Source: an uncultured Erysipelotrichaceae bacterium
GTDB lineage: Bacteria > Bacillota_I > Bacilli_A > Erysipelotrichales > Erysipelotrichaceae
DNA length: 21,540 nt
Assembly (NCBI GenBank): GCA_902784015.1
Contig: CACZTC010000010.1
Coordinates: 1 to 21,540 of the forward strand
Direction of reading: 5' to 3'
In this document: positions 1-7,663 of the stretch, piece after piece
Position numbering within the stretch: position 1 is the stretch's first letter
Layout of the letters: each line of letters begins with the position of its first letter
The notes under the pieces: generated by a model
The model's database searches: none
Seen by the model: only the letters and a program-made list of their open reading frames with translations
Told to the model about the DNA's origin: nothing
Program-made: the position numbers and the translations under genes

Positions 1-1521
1 ATCCAAATATTCTTCGTTACCATTAGCATCCATACGAATGGCAGCATTTTCCCATTTATAAGTACCTACAACACCATCAAACGCTATGATTGTTTGATAA
101 ACATCACCAGAGCCATCTACTTTAGGAATTGGTTCTCCACCAGTTAGTGCTTCTTTAGTTGTATCAAAAATAATGAAATGATTACCTTCATATCCTGCTA
201 TACCTTTACCATCAGCACTTGTCATACCTGAGGTATCAACTTGGAAGCCCTGGTGTGAAGTCATTAATTCACCAGGAATGAAAATTGCACTATCTCTACT
301 TGAGCGATCACTGTTTACTATGCTTTGGTCAATCCAGACATCTGCAACAGGAATAGTATCCGCAAAAGTGCTTCCGCTTCCTTGGTGAAGTCCTTCTACA
401 TTTTGACTTACATTACCATTGCTCATCTCAGCATCAGTAACAATAATATGATATGTTGTGCCATCATTCATGGTTACATCCATCCATTCTTCAGTATGGA
501 ATGGTTGATATGATACAACCCAACGAACTGTACCTTTTGGATTATTGGTTGGACGATATTCAACAGAATTATTACCATCAGCATTAAAACGCTTAATATA
601 ATTAACACCCTTGTCATTACCCATAATCACACCAAAGAGCTCTGGTGCACTTACTTTTACAGCTTTAACTTCGCCTTCAACGCCTATTTCTTTTAATAAT
701 TCAGATAGCTTAATTACACTTCCACCTTCTAATACATATTGTTTATCACCATATGTGAATTCAACAGTATAGTAAGAGAAGCCATCAGTAGTAACTGTAG
801 CTGTATCACCATTAACTTCTACATCTAATACTTCAGCAGTTAAAGTATTCTTTTCTTCCTTCATATGGTAAACATTAGTTTCTAATTCTTTATCTTTAAC
901 ATTTTCATGAGAGAAGGAAACTAATACATTCTTACCATCTGCAGGTTGAATTTCATTACCATCTTTATCTACTACTTTTATATCAAATGTATATGATTCT
1001 ACTACATTAGCATTTTCATCTCTAACTTCTTCAATTGCTTCTTTAACAACTTTTTCTACTTTCTTTGTTACTTTTTTCGCAACTAAAGAAGATCCTTCAG
1101 GGAATATACCTTCTTCTTCTTGTACATTAATAACTACATTATCAATAGTAACTTTTTCATCAAAAGCTATCACTGCAGTTTTAGGTGTTTCTACTATATT
1201 ATTATTTGTATTATTTTCTACTGTTTCTTCAACAGGCTCTACTACTTCTATAGTAGGAGCAGGAATCTCTTCTACAACAATATTTTCTTCTTCTATTATT
1301 ACTTCTTCTATCTCTTCTTGAATAGTTTCTTCAACTACTTCTTCTTCATTTATTATTTCTTCTACTAAGATTGTTTCTTCCTCTATCTCTTCACCATCTT
1401 CAGCAAAGATGATAGCTGTATTAGAGAACATATTTAAAACAAGCGCAAAAGAAAATATGAAAATAAGCGCTTTCTTCATATATTTAACTTGAGGTATAAA
1501 ATTGTGTCTACTTCTTATCAC
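1..1521 (-). CDS. Large secreted surface protein, N-terminal part (gene continues past left edge)
   Basis: An open minus-strand frame runs without a stop from position 1521 to the window edge (507 codons), so the gene is partial. I take GTG at 1521 as the start because AGGGGA (1527-1532) sits 5 nt upstream; the in-frame ATG at 1479 has no Shine-Dalgarno. This gives an extended N-terminus (VIRSRHNFIPQ...) before a signal peptide, MKKALIFIFSFALVLNMFSN, ending near FAED. Next comes a tract of about 60 residues very rich in Glu/Val (repeated VEE/IEE). After it is a beta-rich segment of the kind seen in surface proteins of Erysipelotrichia and Clostridia (FPEGSSLVAKKV, then DKDGNEIQPADGKNVLVSF, then GFSYYTVEF), followed by a KLSELLKEIGVEGEV segment. 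The family is recognised by pattern only. It is probably a cell-wall-anchored adhesin or matrix protein; any anchor motif would lie outside the window. Confidence 0.75.
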   Translation of the reverse strand, partial: MIRSRHNFIPQVKYMKKALIFIFSFALVLNMFSNTAIIFAEDGEEIEEETILVEEIINEEEVVEETIQEEIEEVIIEEENIVVEEIPAPTIEVVEPVEETVENNTNNNIVETPKTAVIAFDEKVTIDNVVINVQEEEGIFPEGSSLVAKKVTKKVEKVVKEAIEEVRDENANVVESYTFDIKVVDKDGNEIQPADGKNVLVSFSHENVKDKELETNVYHMKEEKNTLTAEVLDVEVNGDTATVTTDGFSYYTVEFTYGDKQYVLEGGSVIKLSELLKEIGVEGEVKAVKVSAPELFGVIMGNDKGVNYIKRFNADGNNSVEYRPTNNPKGTVRWVVSYQPFHTEEWMDVTMNDGTTYHIIVTDAEMSNGNVSQNVEGLHQGSGSTFADTIPVADVWIDQSIVNSDRSSRDSAIFIPGELMTSHQGFQVDTSGMTSADGKGIAGYEGNHFIIFDTTKEALTGGEPIPKVDGSGDVYQTIIAFDGVVGTYKWENAAIRMDANGNEEYLD

Positions 1522-1598
1522 TTTTGTCCCCTAGTTTTTCCGTAATATAGAATGCGTAAGAAAAGTAGTCTAAAAAACATTTTTCTTTCGCTATTAAT

Positions 1599-1627
1599 AT
1601 TTTATTGAATGCCGGTCAACATTGCAA
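1599..1627 (-). promoter_or_regulatory. Promoter of the surface-protein gene
   Basis: On the minus strand TTGCAA (1622-1627) and TAAAAT (1599-1604) are separated by exactly 17 nt, a good sigma-A-type promoter. The predicted start of transcription is near 1592, leaving a leader of about 70 nt before the GTG at 1521. The gene-free stretch 1522-1777 otherwise holds an imperfect direct repeat (see findings) and no ORF that I support. Confidence 0.55.
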
Positions 1628-1777
1628 GTAAAAAAAACTTATTTTTTCTTATTTTTAACTTGTTTTTTCGGCAATGTAGAATGTCAGAAAATTGATCATT
1701 TTATATGATTTTTAATAGTAAAGAATATTTATATGATATTCATAACTCTATTGTTAGTTATTAAAACATTAATCAAA

Positions 1778-1803
1778 CTATCTTCTTCTAGTTATGAAGA
1801 TAG
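1778..1803. repeat. Inverted repeat at the end of the permease stub
   Basis: CTATCTTC (1778-1785) and GAAGATAG (1796-1803) are perfect inverted 8-bp arms around a 10-nt loop. The left arm coincides with the stop codon of the truncated permease. There is no T-tract on either side, so it is at best a weak terminator or the scar of a rearrangement. Confidence 0.35.
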
Positions 1804-1927
1804 TGCATTTATGTATAATAAAATAAAGTGGAAATAAGAATAATAAAGCAAAGATGATAATAATCACCACAGAACTGATTTCATATGCAGGATTATTGCG
1901 TTTACTAATTTTATTACTAACTGCCAT
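1778..1927 (-). pseudogene. MalG-like carbohydrate ABC permease, N-terminal stub (pseudogene)
   Basis: From ATG at 1927 the frame reads MAVSNKISKRNNPAYEISS, then a hydrophobic first membrane segment (VVIIIIFALLFLFPLYFII). This is how carbohydrate ABC transporter inner-membrane components of the MalG type begin (Arg/Lys-rich start, then TM1 ending FPLYW/FxI). After FPLYFII the reading collapses to a short tail and a stop, leaving about 50 of the usual ~275 residues. GGAGAAG lies just upstream, and the start follows the stop of the MalF-like piece by 1 nt, the normal order for a permease pair. I read it as a dead remnant. A longer start at 1975 would place an N-terminal extension inside the upstream permease gene and is not believable. 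Confidence 0.7.
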
Positions 1928-1928
1928 A

Positions 1929-2310
1929 TTACTTCTCCTGTCCCAACTTATATTGAATAGCGTATATAATCGCAATGATAATAGCTAAAACAACACCCAT
2001 CGCATTAGCATATCCATAACGATATAGTTTAAATGAGGTGTAATAAATGTAATACATGATAGTATCTGTCGAATGGTTTGGCCCGCCACTAGTCAATAAT
2101 TGAATAAGCGCAAAACACTGGAATGAATTAATAGTTGTAATAATCAATATATTGAGAGTCGTAGGCATAATTTGTTGCCATTTAATACGCCAGAATATTT
2201 GATTTCTTGTTGCTCCATCAACTTGCGAAGCTTCTATTAAAGATTGATCTACATTACCAAGTGCTGATACATAAAGTACGATAGGTTGGCCAACTGAAGT
2301 CGATAATAGG
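1929..2310 (-). pseudogene. MalF-like carbohydrate ABC permease, C-terminal fragment (pseudogene)
   Basis: The minus-strand frame upstream of 1929 encodes the last ~125 residues of a MalF-type sugar permease. The EAA loop that contacts the ATPase is clear: LIEASQVDGATRNQIFW, then IKWQQIMPTT, matching EAAxxDGAxxxxxFxxIxxPxxxP. Two further hydrophobic segments follow and the protein ends at KLGQEK. Homology-like sequence is readable back to about FILLSTSVGQPIVLY near 2310; upstream of that the frame enters a stop at about 2340 and the sequence is instead the start of the YhcH gene on the other strand. About 170 N-terminal residues are therefore missing. A residual ORF could start at ATG 2168, but it would lack most membrane segments and cannot form a working permease. 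Confidence 0.75.
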
Positions 2311-2709
2311 ATGAAAATGATACACCATAAAGAAGCTATTCAAGATAAAGCATTTGATAATAATAATGGTGAAAAAGTATTTTATACAGAAGATTGTTAT
2401 GGCTTTGTGAATACAATTAATACAAAACCTTTTACAGCTCGTTATGAAGCTCATAAGAAATATTTAGATTTATTCTATTGTATGGAAGGCATAGAAGAAG
2501 TAATTGTAACGCCTTCTATAAATAAAAAGATTATAGAATCTTATATAGAAGAAAAAGATATTTATTTCTTAGAAGCACCTCAAGATATAAAAATCACCTT
2601 ACAGAAAGGTGATTATATAATCCTATTTCCAGAAGATGGCCATGCTCCAGGAATTGGAGATAGATCACTTTTAAAGAAACTTGTTTTAAAAATTAAGATT
2701 TTGTTATAG
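2311..2709 (+). CDS. YhcH/YjgK/YiaL (NanQ, DUF386) family protein, probably N-terminally truncated
   Basis: The 132-residue product has the core of this beta-sandwich family. EAHKKYLDLFYCMEGIEEV matches the family's EAHkkYiDiqyxlxGxE, and FPEDGHAPGIG matches the PgExHxPG metal-site region near the C-terminus. Family members assist sialic acid metabolism (E. coli NanQ acts on sialic acid anomers) or occur beside sugar-degradation genes. The usual length is about 150 residues with a helical start; here the start falls exactly at the junction with the MalF-like remnant, and about 15-20 N-terminal residues seem absent. No convincing Shine-Dalgarno is seen. It ends tail-to-tail with nagA with a 6-nt overlap. 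It may be a decaying gene, but the core residues are intact. Confidence 0.65.
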   Translation: MKMIHHKEAIQDKAFDNNNGEKVFYTEDCYGFVNTINTKPFTARYEAHKKYLDLFYCMEGIEEVIVTPSINKKIIESYIEEKDIYFLEAPQDIKITLQKGDYIILFPEDGHAPGIGDRSLLKKLVLKIKILL

Positions 2710-3843
2710 TTGTTTCTTGCCTTCAATATAAGTTTGTTTGATGGAATAGTTATCATTTAATATAACTAAATCTGCGTCATATCCCACTTGGATATGACCT
2801 TTTTGTTGGTCAATTCCTAAATATTTACAAGGATTACTTGATATAGAAGCTATTGCATATTCAAATGGCACAAAAGCTTCTTCTACTAATATTCTTAAAC
2901 CTTCATTAGTTCTTAAAGTAGAGCCAGCTAATGCTTTAGAACCATGTACTAAATGTGAAGATCCATCTGGATAGATTTCTACCACTTGGCCTCCAAAAGA
3001 GAACTTTGAACCAACAGGATAGCCTTTACACATTAAAGCATCTGTAACCATGATGCCATGGTCTTTTTTCTCTTGGAAGAATAAAGATAATGCTTCTTTA
3101 GTTGTATGATTGCCATCACAAATAATTTCTGAATATATATCATGCGCTTTTAAAGAAGCTCCAACTGTACCATTTTCACGATGATTAAAAGGACGCATCG
3201 CATTAAAGGTATGAGTAAAACCTTTAGCGCCATTAGCTATCGCCATCATAGCTTCATCATAAGTTGCATCCGTATGACCAATTGATACATTGACCCCATG
3301 ACTACTACAATATTTTGTTAACGCAAAATTATTATCATTTTCAGGAGCTAATGTAATAATTTTTATTTCTCCTTCAGCCGCCTTTTGGAATATCTTAAAT
3401 TGATTAATAGAAGGCTTAATAATATATTCTTCAGGTTGCGCGCCTTTATATTTCACATTAATAAATGGCCCTTCTAAATGAATACCTAAAATCTTAGCGC
3501 CACTAGGCTTCTTCTTTTTCACCTTAACAATTTGTTTTAAAGCTTTCTCTAAGACAGTAGGACTTTGGGTAACTGTTGTTGGACAAAAGCCACATATACC
3601 TTCTTTAGGTAAATCCTTTGCCCATTTTCTTAATCCTTTTTCACTTCCAAGCGTACTATCGAAGCCAAGATATCCATGAGTATGTATATCATAGAAGCCT
3701 GGCACAATTCTAAGATTCTTATAATCAATATCCACTTTCTTTGTGCCATAAGGATAAATCGCCTGTATCTTTCCTTGTTTTATTTCTATTTGTGCTTTGA
3801 TAAATGTAGAAGCGATATATACTCTTTTACTTTGAATAATCAT
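2704..3843 (-). CDS. nagA: N-acetylglucosamine-6-phosphate deacetylase
   Basis: The 379-residue amidohydrolase converts GlcNAc-6-phosphate to glucosamine-6-phosphate and acetate in the cytoplasm, the entry step of GlcNAc and sialic acid breakdown and of wall recycling. Family landmarks are all present in order: PGFYDIHTHG with His54 and His56, HLEGPF with Glu124, IGHTDA with His190, THTFNAM with His211, and VTDAL with the catalytic Asp268. The length is normal and there is no frameshift. It lies beside the YhcH gene and the permease remnants, which fits a former amino-sugar locus, but no nagB, nanA, nanE or nanK is in the window. Upstream there is only a weak purine stretch as ribosome site. 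The gene appears intact and functional. Confidence 0.93.
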   Translation of the reverse strand: MIIQSKRVYIASTFIKAQIEIKQGKIQAIYPYGTKKVDIDYKNLRIVPGFYDIHTHGYLGFDSTLGSEKGLRKWAKDLPKEGICGFCPTTVTQSPTVLEKALKQIVKVKKKKPSGAKILGIHLEGPFINVKYKGAQPEEYIIKPSINQFKIFQKAAEGEIKIITLAPENDNNFALTKYCSSHGVNVSIGHTDATYDEAMMAIANGAKGFTHTFNAMRPFNHRENGTVGASLKAHDIYSEIICDGNHTTKEALSLFFQEKKDHGIMVTDALMCKGYPVGSKFSFGGQVVEIYPDGSSHLVHGSKALAGSTLRTNEGLRILVEEAFVPFEYAIASISSNPCKYLGIDQQKGHIQVGYDADLVILNDNYSIKQTYIEGKKQL

Positions 3844-3902
3844 AGATTTTCATTTCCATTTCTTTTATACAAAGATGACAATTTAAAATGATTCTTTAAT
3901 AA

Positions 3903-5114
3903 TTAAATATCAGCAGGGAAAAATACGATATTGTCATCTATAGTTGGACCATGAACTAAGCTATATACAACTGTTGAAGCATTAGATATTTCTTTAGTAG
4001 ATCCGTCTCTCATCAATATCCATATAGCTCCAGAATTATTCTCATGATAAGGGACATATGGTCTTTGTTTAACTGCATCTTTACCCATATAATATTTCTC
4101 ATCATAGCCAGCTTTTTTTAATTTAGCTTTTAATTCTTTTATTACTTTTTCAGAGCTATCAGTATATTCAAATAGATGTCTATCTCTTAGTCTTAAAGCT
4201 AAATCTTTAACTATTTCATCTTCATGATGAACTAATTGCGCGAAGCCCCAATTAAAAGAATAATCATCTAATTCAAAATATTCATCTAAAGTTAATTCTT
4301 TTTTAGTTAATAAAGCTTTAAAGAATGGTAATTCTTCTTTTTCTTTAGCTTTTAAATCTTTTAATCTTTTAAATAAACAATGTAATAAATATTCATAGCT
4401 ACGAGCGACAGGATGATAATAAACTTGTAGATACATATGATATCTAGACATAATATAATTCTCTATCGCATAAATACCACTTTGTTTAATAACTAATTTA
4501 TTATCTTTAATACGAATAGTACGGAAGATTCTTTCTAAATCGAATTCCCCATAAGCTGTTCCTGTAAAATAAGCATCACGTAATAAATAATCCATTCTAT
4601 CTGCATCTAGCTGCGAACTAATCATCTGCGATAAAAGCATATTTTTAGCTTTATGTCTTATAACATCAGCCACTTTTTTACTTAAGCCTTTTTTACAAGT
4701 CTCAAGTATCTTTGTTATTTCTGTTTTATTTTCAATAATGCGACATGAATATTCCTCATGAGAAGTATTAGTGATTGTCTCAAAAGCATGACTATAAGGG
4801 CCATGACCAATATCATGTAATAAGCCTGCTAACATGACGATGATTTTTTCTTCTTCACTTAATAAATTTCTAATATCATCAACTTCTGTAACTAGTCTTC
4901 TAACTAATTCATAGACACCTAATGAATGCGCAAAGCGTGTATGTTCAGCGCAATGATAAACCATATTAGCTCCACCCAATTGTCTAATCCTTCTTAATCT
5001 TTGAAACCAAGCACTATTAATGACATCCCATATTACTTTATAATCCACTCGAATATAACCATGAATTGGATCTCTTAATACTTTTTGTTCCTCTGTCTTT
5101 ATAAAATTATTCAT
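3903..5114 (-). CDS. HD-domain dNTP triphosphohydrolase, YwfO/SAMHD1-like
   Basis: The 403-residue protein belongs to the dGTPase-like HD family (B. subtilis YwfO, Enterococcus EF1143), which hydrolyses dNTPs to nucleoside and triphosphate. It opens with the typical VLRDPIHGYI. The metal site is complete: His63 in TRFAHSLG, His100-Asp101 in GLLHDIGHGPYSH, and Asp170 in SQLDADRMDYLLRDAYFTG. The mixed C-terminal half (VARSYEYLLHCLFKRL) is also family-like. It starts at 5114, overlapping the end of ispF by 4 nt (ATGA), so the two are translationally coupled. A role in keeping dNTP pools balanced is known for relatives; the allosteric nucleotide preference cannot be told from sequence. Confidence 0.9.
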   Translation of the reverse strand: MNNFIKTEEQKVLRDPIHGYIRVDYKVIWDVINSAWFQRLRRIRQLGGANMVYHCAEHTRFAHSLGVYELVRRLVTEVDDIRNLLSEEEKIIVMLAGLLHDIGHGPYSHAFETITNTSHEEYSCRIIENKTEITKILETCKKGLSKKVADVIRHKAKNMLLSQMISSQLDADRMDYLLRDAYFTGTAYGEFDLERIFRTIRIKDNKLVIKQSGIYAIENYIMSRYHMYLQVYYHPVARSYEYLLHCLFKRLKDLKAKEKEELPFFKALLTKKELTLDEYFELDDYSFNWGFAQLVHHEDEIVKDLALRLRDRHLFEYTDSSEKVIKELKAKLKKAGYDEKYYMGKDAVKQRPYVPYHENNSGAIWILMRDGSTKEISNASTVVYSLVHGPTIDDNIVFFPADI

Positions 5115-5587
5115 TTCTTTTCCTCTAATAAAACTATTGCTTCCGCTAATACGCCTTCTCTTCTACCCACAAAGCCTAGACCTTCTCCTCTAGTAGCTTT
5201 AACACTAATATTATTAATATCAGTATTTAAGGCCTTAGCTATATTAGCTCTCATCTTATCTATATGAGGAGCCATCTTAGGCTTCTCTATCATTATTAAA
5301 GAGTCTACATTATTAATAATATAACCTCTTTCATCCATCATCTTATATACTTCTTCTAATATAGTTAAAGAAGAAATACCTTTATATTTATCATCAGTAT
5401 CAGGAAAATGCTTACCTAAATCACCAAGTGCTAATGCACCTAAAATAGCTTCAGCTATTGCATGTAATAAAGCATCAGCATCGCTATGACCTACTAAGCC
5501 TAAATCACTTTCAATTTCCTCGCCACCTAGGATCAACTTTCTATTTTTACCTAGGGCATGTATATCACTTGATTTTCCTATCCTCAT
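5111..5587 (-). CDS. ispF: 2-C-methyl-D-erythritol 2,4-cyclodiphosphate synthase
   Basis: This is a 158-residue trimeric enzyme of the non-mevalonate isoprenoid pathway, forming the cyclodiphosphate from CDP-ME-2-phosphate. The zinc ligands Asp8, His10 (SSDIHALG) and His42 (DADALLHAI) are present. GHSDADALLHAIAEAILGA, LGDLGKHFPD and the C-terminal EGLGFVGRREG are standard motifs. The length is as expected (about 155-160). It overlaps the YwfO-like gene by 4 nt. There is no Shine-Dalgarno: the ATG at 5587 follows TAAACT (5595-5600) by 7 nt, suggesting a leaderless transcript. No ispD is adjacent, although the two are often linked in other Bacillota. Confidence 0.95.
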   Translation of the reverse strand: MRIGKSSDIHALGKNRKLILGGEEIESDLGLVGHSDADALLHAIAEAILGALALGDLGKHFPDTDDKYKGISSLTILEEVYKMMDERGYIINNVDSLIMIEKPKMAPHIDKMRANIAKALNTDINNISVKATRGEGLGFVGRREGVLAEAIVLLEEKK

Positions 5588-5594
5588 ATCTAAA

Positions 5595-5600
5595 AGTTTA
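5595..5600 (-). promoter_or_regulatory. Candidate -10 box of ispF (leaderless start)
   Basis: TAAACT lies 7 nt before the ispF ATG. No recognisable -35 is seen at the right distance, and there is no Shine-Dalgarno. Transcription would begin at or next to the start codon. Confidence 0.35.
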
Positions 5601-5623
5601 GCACAAATAGATTAAAAGACCTT

Positions 5624-5629
5624 TATAAT
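5624..5629 (+). promoter_or_regulatory. -10 box of the CCA gene (leaderless start)
   Basis: A perfect TATAAT is followed by exactly 6 nt and then the ATG at 5636, so the expected first transcribed base is the A of the start codon. The -35 is poor (TTAGCA at 5598-5603 has a spacing of 20). The 48-bp gap to ispF must hold both divergent promoters. Confidence 0.5.
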
Positions 5630-5635
5630 TGAATT

Positions 5636-6805
5636 ATGAATATAAAAATACCTGATTATGTCAAAGTAGTAATGAATGAATTAACTTTTAATGGTTATAG
5701 CTGTTATGTGGTTGGGGGAGCTGTAAGGGATGCTATTTTAGGTAAAGAAGTTCATGACTATGATTTAACTACTAATGCAAAGCCAGACGAAATGGTTAAT
5801 GTTTTTAAAGCTTTTATGACTATCCCAACAGGTCTTAAACATGGCACTTTAACAGTGCTTTCTAATAATCATCCTGTTGAAGTTACAACTTATCGTTTAG
5901 ATACAGGTTATGAAGATCATCGTCATCCTAATAGCGTCGAATTCACTACCAATCTTCAAGAAGATATCAAAAGAAGAGACTTCACTATTAATGGTTTAGC
6001 CTTCAACAATAATGAAGGTTTATTAGATTATTATGGTGGCTTAGAAGATATTAATAATAAGATTATTAGATGTATCGGTAAAGCAGATGAAAGATTTGAA
6101 GAAGATGCTTTAAGAATATTAAGAGCTTTGCGTTTCTCAGTCCAATTAGATTTTGAAATTGAAGAAGAAACTAAAAAAGCGATATTTAATAAAAAAGAAT
6201 TATTATCTTTTGTTTCAAAAGAAAGAATAAGAGATGAATTATTAGGCATCTTAAAATATCCATGTAAGAATATCTTTATAGATTATTTAGATATATTTAA
6301 AGAAGCTTTATTCTTCTTTCCTAATCCATCTAATAAAACCTTAGACTTATTAAATAATGATAATAATGAATATATTAAGTTAGCTCTTTTATTAGATGAT
6401 ATATCTCTAGAAAGTGCTAAAGATTTATTAACAGAATTAAAATTATCTAAGCATGAAATGAATCAAATCTTAGCTTATTTAAATAATAAAGATATTGAAT
6501 TCAATTCACGTATTGATCTTAAACATTTCTTATCTAGCTATCCATATTCTTTAGAAGATTATTTAATTTATCGTAAAGCTAGAAATGAAAGATTTTTAAT
6601 ATATAAAATAAATAATTATATGGATGAAATAAATCAAAGAAATGATATTTATACATTAAAAGATTTAGCTATTAATGGTGATGATTTAACTTCTTTAGGC
6701 TATCAAGGAAAAGATATATCAACTTTATTAAATAAGGCCCTAACATTAGTCATCGAAGAAAAAGTAGCTAATGAAAAAATAGCTCTTTTACAAGCTATTC
6801 AATAA
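5636..6805 (+). CDS. cca: CCA-adding enzyme (tRNA nucleotidyltransferase, class II)
   Basis: The 389-residue protein adds or repairs the 3' CCA of tRNAs using CTP and ATP without a nucleic acid template. The class II motifs are in order: GGAVRD (27-32), the catalytic DYD pair Asp41/Asp43, KRRDFTING (112-120), and EEDALRILRALRF (155-167), followed by KERIRDELLGIL. The length matches bacterial CCA enzymes (about 390-400). It is a single-gene unit with a leaderless-type start and overlaps the convergent acetyltransferase gene by 11 nt at its 3' end. The tRNA-Asn gene in this window does not encode CCA, which fits a need for this enzyme. Pure poly(A) polymerase activity is less likely given the full-length C-terminal half. 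Confidence 0.94.
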   Translation: MNIKIPDYVKVVMNELTFNGYSCYVVGGAVRDAILGKEVHDYDLTTNAKPDEMVNVFKAFMTIPTGLKHGTLTVLSNNHPVEVTTYRLDTGYEDHRHPNSVEFTTNLQEDIKRRDFTINGLAFNNNEGLLDYYGGLEDINNKIIRCIGKADERFEEDALRILRALRFSVQLDFEIEEETKKAIFNKKELLSFVSKERIRDELLGILKYPCKNIFIDYLDIFKEALFFFPNPSNKTLDLLNNDNNEYIKLALLLDDISLESAKDLLTELKLSKHEMNQILAYLNNKDIEFNSRIDLKHFLSSYPYSLEDYLIYRKARNERFLIYKINNYMDEINQRNDIYTLKDLAINGDDLTSLGYQGKDISTLLNKALTLVIEEKVANEKIALLQAIQ

Positions 6806-7325
6806 TATATTGGTAGGCTAATCTTTCTGTTCCATCAAGCATTATTACTTTACCGCAATATAAGAAACCAAATTTCTTAATAGCTCTATTCATTGGGCCA
6901 TTTTTTTCATGTGTATCTATTCTTAAATTATTAATATTATTATCTTTAGCTACTTTGGTAGCATAATTAAATAATAAATTAATATAATTATTGCCTCTTT
7001 CCTTATTCCTTATTGCGCATCTATGTATTACTACATAAGCTTCTTCATTTAACCATTTACCTTCAAAGATAGTTTGATAATTATCTTCATTTCTTAAATT
7101 ATCTCTAATAAAGATACTAGCAGTACCAATAAGCTCATCATTCTTTTTAAGAATATATAAAGAATTATCATTTAAATCTTCTTTTAAATCTTCAATAGTT
7201 GGATAGGATGGATTTTGCCATTGAGGTATATCCATCTCTTTCATGATCCCTTTAGCTTCCGTGATGATATCTATAATATCTTTTAAATCATCTTCATTAG
7301 CTAATAAAATAGATAAGTCCATCAT
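6795..7325 (-). CDS. GNAT-family N-acetyltransferase
   Basis: The 176-residue protein has the GNAT layout: N-terminal strand-helix (LLANEDDLKDIIDIITEAKG), central strands (LIGTASIFI), a motif A region at IRNKERGNNYINLLFNYATKV, and a C-terminal THEKNGPMNRAIKKFGF segment. That last segment, with Asn before and Gly-Phe after, is the usual motif B (N..A...Y.K.GF). It acts with acetyl-CoA on an unknown amine or protein N-terminus. It is the last gene of the dtd-folD operon, 2 nt after darA. Its start has tandem ATGs (7325, 7322) and no strong Shine-Dalgarno. The 3' end overlaps the CCA gene by 11 nt. Confidence 0.8.
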   Translation of the reverse strand: MMDLSILLANEDDLKDIIDIITEAKGIMKEMDIPQWQNPSYPTIEDLKEDLNDNSLYILKKNDELIGTASIFIRDNLRNEDNYQTIFEGKWLNEEAYVVIHRCAIRNKERGNNYINLLFNYATKVAKDNNINNLRIDTHEKNGPMNRAIKKFGFLYCGKVIMLDGTERLAYQYIIE

Positions 7326-7327
7326 CT

Positions 7328-7651
7328 TTATAATTTCATGAATTCTGCAACATCTAGCACAAATATTGTTGCCCCACCAACATTAATCTCTACTGGATAA
7401 TTCGCATAACGAGCTAAATCAAAATTAGTATTAGTTGGTAATACTTCCGTTCTTTGTTTAGCTTCTTGCCCAATAACATCAATGCACTCTTTAACTTTTT
7501 CATCTTCCGTACCTACAATTAAGGTCGTATTACCAGCTCTTAAAAAACCACCTGTAGTAGATAAACGTGTCATATAAAAACCATGTTCCATAAGTGCTTC
7601 GCCAACTGCCCCAGCATCATCATTAGATACTATCGCTAATATTAATTTCAT
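7328..7651 (-). CDS. darA: Cyclic-di-AMP receptor DarA (PstA/YaaQ, PII-like)
   Basis: The 107-residue PII-like trimer binds the second messenger c-di-AMP; the downstream target is not firmly known. The start MKLILAIVSNDDAGAVGEAL and TTGGFLRAGNTTLIVGTEDE, the nucleotide-binding loop, match the family closely, as does VGGATIFVLDVAEF at the end. Length is normal (about 108). A strong AGGAGGT (7659-7665), overlapping the ychF stop codon, lies 7 nt upstream. It sits between ychF and the GNAT gene rather than in the common tmk-holB context. The presence of DarA implies c-di-AMP signalling in this organism. Confidence 0.93.
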   Translation of the reverse strand: MKLILAIVSNDDAGAVGEALMEHGFYMTRLSTTGGFLRAGNTTLIVGTEDEKVKECIDVIGQEAKQRTEVLPTNTNFDLARYANYPVEINVGGATIFVLDVAEFMKL

Positions 7652-7663
7652 TCCTTTTACCTC

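Noticed and set aside
1120..1368. Plus-strand ORF rich in Phe/Tyr/Ile
   Set aside because: It is the complement of the Glu-rich tract of the surface-protein gene; its composition is that of a shadow.
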